DNA from: Pseudolysinimonas_A sp965653335
Lineage (GTDB): Bacteria > Actinomycetota > Actinomycetes > Actinomycetales > Microbacteriaceae
Assembly: GCA_965653335.1 (NCBI GenBank)
Contig: CBFGZU010000023.1
Location: 1 to 25,147 of the forward strand
Length of the DNA: 25,147 nt
Direction of reading: 5' to 3'
Shown: positions 21,605 to 25,147 of the stretch, piece after piece
Numbering within the stretch: position 1 is the first letter of the stretch
How the letters are laid out: the number at the start of each line of letters is the position of its first letter
Program-made: the position numbers and the translations under genes
The notes under the pieces: model-generated
The model's database searches: none
Seen by the model: only the letters and a program-made list of their open reading frames with translations
What the model was told of the DNA's origin: nothing

Positions 21605-22485
21605 TGGACGGCCTCCTTGAATATCTGCGAAAGGGACGGATGCTGGCGCGCGAAATTGAGCACTGAGCCGCGTGCGGATGCTTCACGCAGTACCGCCTGC
21701 ACCACATCTTCATCGTCGGCGTCGAAGACGGCGTAGTTCCCGTCGAACTCGACGACCTCGACCCCAGGTTGGTCGCGCAGCCAAGCCGTGTCGGCGCTCG
21801 TGAGCAGTTCGTAGCGCAGGGTGCTGTGCTGATCGCGCAGAGAGACGCGCGATCCGGAGACCCGGACGCGGCCATCGGCGATGATGACGAGGTCGTCGCA
21901 CAACCGTTCGACGATGTCGAGCTGGTGACTCGAGAACAAGACGGGAACGCCCGCCGCGGCGCGTTCAGAGAGCACGCCGACGACCGTATCGACGGCCATC
22001 GGGTCGAGTCCTGAGAACGGCTCGTCGAGCACGAGCACCTCAGGGTCGTGCACGAGCGCGGCCGCGATCTGTGCGCGCTGCTGGTTGCCGAGCGAGAGCT
22101 TCTCGATCGGCTCGTCGGCGCGTTCGCCTAAGCCCAGGCGCTCAAGGAGCGTCGTCGCGTTTCGCGTCGCGTCGCCGGTCGTGAACCCGTGCAGCCGGGC
22201 GAGATAGACGAGTTGCTCCCGCAGTCGCATCTTCGGATACAGGCCGCGCTCTTCGGGCATGTACCCGAATCGCCGTCGCCCGCCATCGTCGAGCGGTGAT
22301 CCACCGAAACTGACCATTCCCGTGTCGGGGGTGAGCACTCCGAGAATGATGCGCATCGTCGTCGTCTTGCCGGCACCGTTGGCTCCGACGAATCCGGTCA
22401 TGCGGCCGGGCCGCACGTCGAAGCTGACGTCGCTGAGCACCTGACGTGTGCCGTACCGCTTGTCGAGGTTGCGGATCTCGAGCAT
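21601..22485 (-). CDS. ABC transporter ATPase, NatA-like
   Basis: This 294-aa cytoplasmic ATPase pairs with the ABC-2 permease. Walker A GANGAGKTT is at 34-42 and the signature is LSLGNQQR (130-137), where LSxGxxQ replaces the commoner LSGGQ, as in many NatA/drug-exporter ATPases. Walker B LVLDEPFSGLDP is at 151-162, and the switch histidine is in FSSHQL. A C-terminal domain of about 90 residues follows (DUF4162-like in relatives). ATG 22485 has GGAGG (22491-22495) upstream. The open frame beyond it is not supported. Confidence 0.92.
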   Translation of the reverse strand: MLEIRNLDKRYGTRQVLSDVSFDVRPGRMTGFVGANGAGKTTTMRIILGVLTPDTGMVSFGGSPLDDGGRRRFGYMPEERGLYPKMRLREQLVYLARLHGFTTGDATRNATTLLERLGLGERADEPIEKLSLGNQQRAQIAAALVHDPEVLVLDEPFSGLDPMAVDTVVGVLSERAAAGVPVLFSSHQLDIVERLCDDLVIIADGRVRVSGSRVSLRDQHSTLRYELLTSADTAWLRDQPGVEVVEFDGNYAVFDADDEDVVQAVLREASARGSVLNFARQHPSLSQIFKEAVQ

Positions 22486-22507
22486 TCGACCTCCTCGGTC
22501 AACCACC

Positions 22508-22513
22508 ACGCTA
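22508..22513 (-). promoter_or_regulatory. Possible -10 element of the ABC exporter operon
   Basis: TAGCGT on the minus strand sits between the hairpin at 22538-22577 and the GGAGG ribosome site, leaving a leader of about 16-17 nt. No convincing -35 was found, which would fit activator dependence, for example on the adjacent response regulator. Confidence 0.3.
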
Positions 22514-22537
22514 GGCAGTCGCCGGCGTGACCGCTTC

Positions 22538-22577
22538 CCTCCCGCGAGGGGTCGCACGCTCCGCCTCGCGGGGGAGG
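22538..22577 (-). terminator. GC-rich hairpin after the response regulator gene
   Basis: Left arm CCTCCCGCGAGG (22538-22549) pairs with CCTCGCGGGGGAGG (22564-22577), giving twelve base pairs with a 2-nt bulge and a 14-nt loop. It starts three bases after the regulator stop on the transcribed minus strand. There is no T-run, so it may be an actinobacterial-type terminator, an attenuator or an mRNA stabiliser. Confidence 0.5.
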
Positions 22578-22580
22578 TGG

Positions 22581-23240
22581 TCAGCTTCCGGGGACGGCGA
22601 AACCCGACTCGTAGGCGCGTACGACCGCTTGAACCCGGTCGCGCACCTCGAGCTTCAGCAGGATGTTGGAGACGTGAGTCTTCACGGTGGCTTCGCCGAC
22701 GAACAGCTCCTTCGCGATCTCGGCGTTGGAGAGGCCGCGGGCGACGAGCCGTAGAACGTCGGTCTCGCGATCGGTGAGTTCCGCCAGGTCGCGCGCCGCC
22801 GGGCGACTGCCGAACCGTCCGATCACCCGTCGCGTCACCTCCGGGGCGAGCAGCGCGTCGCCGGCCGCGAGAACGCGCACCGCATCCACCAGCTGCTCGG
22901 GGCTCGCCGTCTTCAGCAGGAACCCGCTCGCGCCAGCGTCGAGCGCGCGGAACACAGACTCGTCGTCGTCGTAGGTGGTGAGCACGAGCACCGTGCCGGT
23001 CGCGTCGCGGTCGGCGACGATGCGCCGGGTCGCGTCGAGGCCATCGAGGCGGGGCATCTGCACGTCCATGCAGATCACGTCCGGGCGCAGCTCGCGCGCG
23101 AGCTGAAGGGCCTCGACGCCGTCGCCCGCCTCGCCGACCACCTCGAGGTCGGGTCGGCTCGACAGGATCACCCGCAAGCCGGCGCGCACCAGCTCCTGAT
23201 CATCGACCAGCAGAAGTCGGATGCGAGGGGCGGCGCTCAT
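22581..23240 (-). CDS. NarL/LuxR-family response regulator
   Basis: This 219-aa transcription factor has an N-terminal receiver domain with the acidic pocket LLVDDQ (10-15), phosphoacceptor D59 (VICMDVQMPRLDGLDA), the Thr/Ser switch in VLVLTTYDDD and the lysine in FLLKTA. Residues about 155-215 form a LuxR-type helix-turn-helix (LTDRETDVLRLVARGLSNAE, then ATVKTHVSNIL). Its ATG overlaps the kinase stop as ATGA, so kinase and regulator are made together. The closest likely target is the ABC exporter operon just downstream, by analogy with similarly arranged NarL-type systems; no binding site was recognised. Confidence 0.94.
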   Translation of the reverse strand: MSAAPRIRLLLVDDQELVRAGLRVILSSRPDLEVVGEAGDGVEALQLARELRPDVICMDVQMPRLDGLDATRRIVADRDATGTVLVLTTYDDDESVFRALDAGASGFLLKTASPEQLVDAVRVLAAGDALLAPEVTRRVIGRFGSRPAARDLAELTDRETDVLRLVARGLSNAEIAKELFVGEATVKTHVSNILLKLEVRDRVQAVVRAYESGFAVPGS

Positions 23241-24490
23241 GCGCTCGCCGGAGTGGGAAGCCGAGCGCGCACGAGGTACCCGCCGCGCGATCGGGGGCCG
23301 ACTTCGAGCGAGCCGCCGGATGCAGCGACACGCTCCCGCATCCCGAGCTGCCCGAGGCCACCGACCGAGCGGCGCCCGCGAGCGAGCCCTGTGTTGGCGA
23401 TCTCGAGTTCGACGACATCGGGCAGGTAGCGCACGCGCACCTCGGCGACGGCGTCGGGCCCGGCGTGCTTGCGGGCGTTCGTGAGGGCCTCCTGCGCGAT
23501 GCGATACAAATTGAGGCTCAAAGTCGGCGGCATCGGCCGAGGTTCCCCCACCACTTCGAAGCCGGTCGGCAAACCCGCTTCGACCGATGCTTGCACGAGG
23601 TCGGGGATAGCTCCCACCCCCACGGTCGACCCCGCAGTCGAGTCGATCGCCGCAGCGTCGGCATCCCGCAGAGTTACCAGAATTCCGTGCAACTCGTCGA
23701 TCGCCGACCGTGCCGTCGCCTCGACATGCAGGAGCGCGGCGCGTGCCGCCTCCGGGTCGGCGTCGAGAGCCGATCGCGCTGCCCCGGCCTGTACTCCCAT
23801 CACCGACACGTGGTGGGCGACTGAGTCGTGCAACTCCCGGGCGATCCGTACCCGGTCGAGGACTACCGCCTGCTCGGCGAGTCGCTCCCGCTCGAACTCC
23901 AGCTCCGCCGTACGTGCCGTGAGAGTGCGACGTTCGCGAGCCGCCGCCCACGCGCGCTCGCCGTAGTAGTACGCGCCGGCGAAGTACAGCACGTTGGTCA
24001 GCACCTGGATGAGGGTGAACGCGACGAAAGGCGAGAACGGAGCCCCCGACATTTCCTTGTCGCCTGTGTTGTTGACCGCAGTCATGTAGACCCATGCGAC
24101 GAGCCACACCGACATTGCCAAAATGATGGCGGCGCGCACGAGGTGGGCGCGCAACCGGTTCGATTCCCACGCCCCGACCGAGTAGAACGCGAGGAAGAGC
24201 GCGATGTTGCCGACGAGCACCTCCGGCACCGCGAGAGAGCCGGCCGCGATCGCGGTCGCGGCGATGAAGATCGCCGCCGCGCTCGGATACCGTCGCCGCC
24301 ACATCAGCGGCACGGAGATTCCGAGGGCATACGGCAGAGCGGCCCACGCCGGCGCCGGATCATCGAACGTTCCGGCTATCCGGTAGAGCACCGAACTGGC
24401 GAGCGCTCCCACAGTGAACGCGAGTGCGACGAAGAGGTCGCTACGCAGTTCACGGGCCGTGGGCGCGGAACGGCGATCGAGCGCGGTCAC
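23237..24490 (-). CDS. Sensor histidine kinase, NarL/DesK type (HisKA_3)
   Basis: This 417-aa membrane kinase has about six hydrophobic segments in residues 20-175 with no large external loop, so it may sense within or at the membrane. A linker coiled coil (ERRTLTARTAELEFERERLA, about 187-206) leads to the HisKA_3 box with phosphoacceptor H221 in ARELHDSVAHHVSVMGVQAG. The ATP-binding domain has the N-box IAQEALTNARKHA and the G-box GLGQLGMRERV. Start GTG at 24490 follows the minus-strand TAGGCT (24503-24498) by 7 nt with no ribosome site, suggesting leaderless translation. It is first in the kinase-regulator pair. Confidence 0.93.
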   Translation of the reverse strand: MTALDRRSAPTARELRSDLFVALAFTVGALASSVLYRIAGTFDDPAPAWAALPYALGISVPLMWRRRYPSAAAIFIAATAIAAGSLAVPEVLVGNIALFLAFYSVGAWESNRLRAHLVRAAIILAMSVWLVAWVYMTAVNNTGDKEMSGAPFSPFVAFTLIQVLTNVLYFAGAYYYGERAWAAARERRTLTARTAELEFERERLAEQAVVLDRVRIARELHDSVAHHVSVMGVQAGAARSALDADPEAARAALLHVEATARSAIDELHGILVTLRDADAAAIDSTAGSTVGVGAIPDLVQASVEAGLPTGFEVVGEPRPMPPTLSLNLYRIAQEALTNARKHAGPDAVAEVRVRYLPDVVELEIANTGLARGRRSVGGLGQLGMRERVAASGGSLEVGPRSRGGYLVRARLPTPASA

Positions 24491-24497
24491 CTCAGCG

Positions 24498-24503
24498 AGC
24501 CTA
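24498..24503 (-). promoter_or_regulatory. Possible -10 element of the two-component operon
   Basis: TAGGCT on the minus strand is 7 nt before the kinase GTG and lies in the 42-nt gap after the upstream gene. It would start transcription at or one base before the start codon. The -35 region is not recognisable. Confidence 0.38.
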
Positions 24504-24532
24504 CGGAACCGGATGTCGGCACGCCTCCGTCG

Positions 24533-25147
24533 TCAGGAGGAGGTGCCCGTGATCCCGCGCGTCGACTCGATGACGTCGCCCATCTTCTTGCTCAACGCTT
24601 CGTAGAACATCGAGAGCGGGAACTCGTCGTCGAGCACGGCATCCGTCATGCCTTTCGCGGGACCGGTGAGGATCTCGTCGGGCAGCCCCCGCGCCCACCG
24701 GGATGCCGGGTGCGGGTCGAGAACGCCGCGCACCAGGTCGTAGGCCGCGAGCCAATGCGCGGCCTTGGGGCGGTCGATGCTGCGCCAATACAAGTCGTCG
24801 ATGGCATCCGACAGCTGCACGACCGCGGCGGGGACCCGGTCCCAGTCGAGCGCGAGTCGCGAGTCGGTCCAGTGCAGCACGTCGCGCCGGTGCAGCCACG
24901 CGAAGAGCAGCTGCCCGCCGAGGCTGTCGTAGTTGTGCACGCGGTCGCCGGTGAGCGGGAAGCGGAACATGCGGTCGAAGAGGATCGCGTGCTGCGCGAG
25001 TCGCGCGTGATCCCGCGTGGTGTCGTCGGTCTCCTCTGCGCGCGCGAGCCGCACCGCTTCGCGGAACGCGGTGAGGTCGCAGCGCAACTCCTCGAGCGAG
25101 TAGAGGAAGTACGGCATCCGCTGCTTGATCATGAACGGGTCGAACGG
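24533..25147 (-). CDS. Uncharacterised actinobacterial protein, C-terminal part (cut by window edge)
   Basis: The reading frame is open from the window edge (first visible residues PFDPFMIKQRMPYF) to the stop at 24533, giving 204 visible residues; the N-terminus lies outside. The visible part is soluble and probably mostly helical, rich in Arg, Asp and aromatic residues, without membrane spans or cysteine clusters. Segments that stand out are FLYSLEELRCDLTAFREAVR, MFRFPLTGDRVHNYDSLGGQ and WLHRRDVLHWTDSRL. It recalls the uncharacterised actinobacterial DUF6421 family, but I hold that only loosely. The internal ATG at 25132 is not the true start. It precedes the kinase by 42 nt on the same strand. 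Confidence 0.7.
   Translation of the reverse strand, partial: PFDPFMIKQRMPYFLYSLEELRCDLTAFREAVRLARAEETDDTTRDHARLAQHAILFDRMFRFPLTGDRVHNYDSLGGQLLFAWLHRRDVLHWTDSRLALDWDRVPAAVVQLSDAIDDLYWRSIDRPKAAHWLAAYDLVRGVLDPHPASRWARGLPDEILTGPAKGMTDAVLDDEFPLSMFYEALSKKMGDVIESTRGITGTSS

Overview
The window is 25.1 kb of high-GC DNA, densely coding, with many GTG starts and start/stop codons that overlap by 1 to 11 bases. Gene content points to an actinobacterium, most likely a member of the Microbacteriaceae: dnaK-grpE-dnaJ-hspR order, an HspR-type HAIR operator, a ClpB without its N-domain, FprA/FdxA electron carriers, a mycobacterial-type sulfite reductase and an F420-type luciferase-like enzyme. The family assignment is inferred from protein resemblance, not from a marker gene.

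Layout. Positions 1-2683 (+): heat-shock chaperone operon, with the 3' end of dnaK, then grpE, a zinc-finger-less dnaJ and the repressor hspR. Positions 2717-14044 (-): an assimilatory sulfur block. In transcription order it holds sirB, a gap, sir-cysH-cysD-cysN, a 109-nt gap, ssuA-ssuB-ssuC-like ABC transporter genes, cysG, fprA and fdxA. Positions 14149-16351 (+): clpB with a near-perfect HAIR operator. Positions 16377-17062 (+): a small VapBC/FitAB-type toxin-antitoxin pair that looks leaderless. Positions 17072-18115 (+): a zinc-dependent alcohol dehydrogenase. Positions 18144-24490 (-): in transcription order a two-component system (histidine kinase, NarL-type regulator), a hairpin, an ABC-2/Nat-type exporter, an LLM-class oxidoreductase, a DUF1232 membrane protein and a threonine aldolase-like PLP enzyme. 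Positions 24533-25147 (-): the 3' part of an uncharacterised protein that runs off the window.

How it works together. The sulfur block encodes a nearly self-contained route: CysDN makes APS, the 4Fe-4S-type CysH reduces APS to sulfite, and Sir reduces sulfite to sulfide. FprA and the 7Fe ferredoxin FdxA can pass NADPH electrons to Sir. CysG and SirB make its siroheme from uroporphyrinogen III. The only importer in the block is an SsuABC/TauABC-like transporter whose substrate is not settled by sequence. HspR from the first operon probably represses clpB through the HAIR site 11.5 kb away. The kinase/regulator pair lies directly upstream of the ABC exporter and may control it.

I saw no tRNA, rRNA, CRISPR array, insertion sequence or phage gene. 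I found no wholly new system. The most unusual features are a 17-bp tandem duplication that builds a six-codon upstream ORF coupled to DUF1232, the transporter embedded in the sulfate-reduction block, the N-domain-less ClpB under HAIR control, and a recurring TANNNT box 6-7 nt before start codons that suggests leaderless transcripts.
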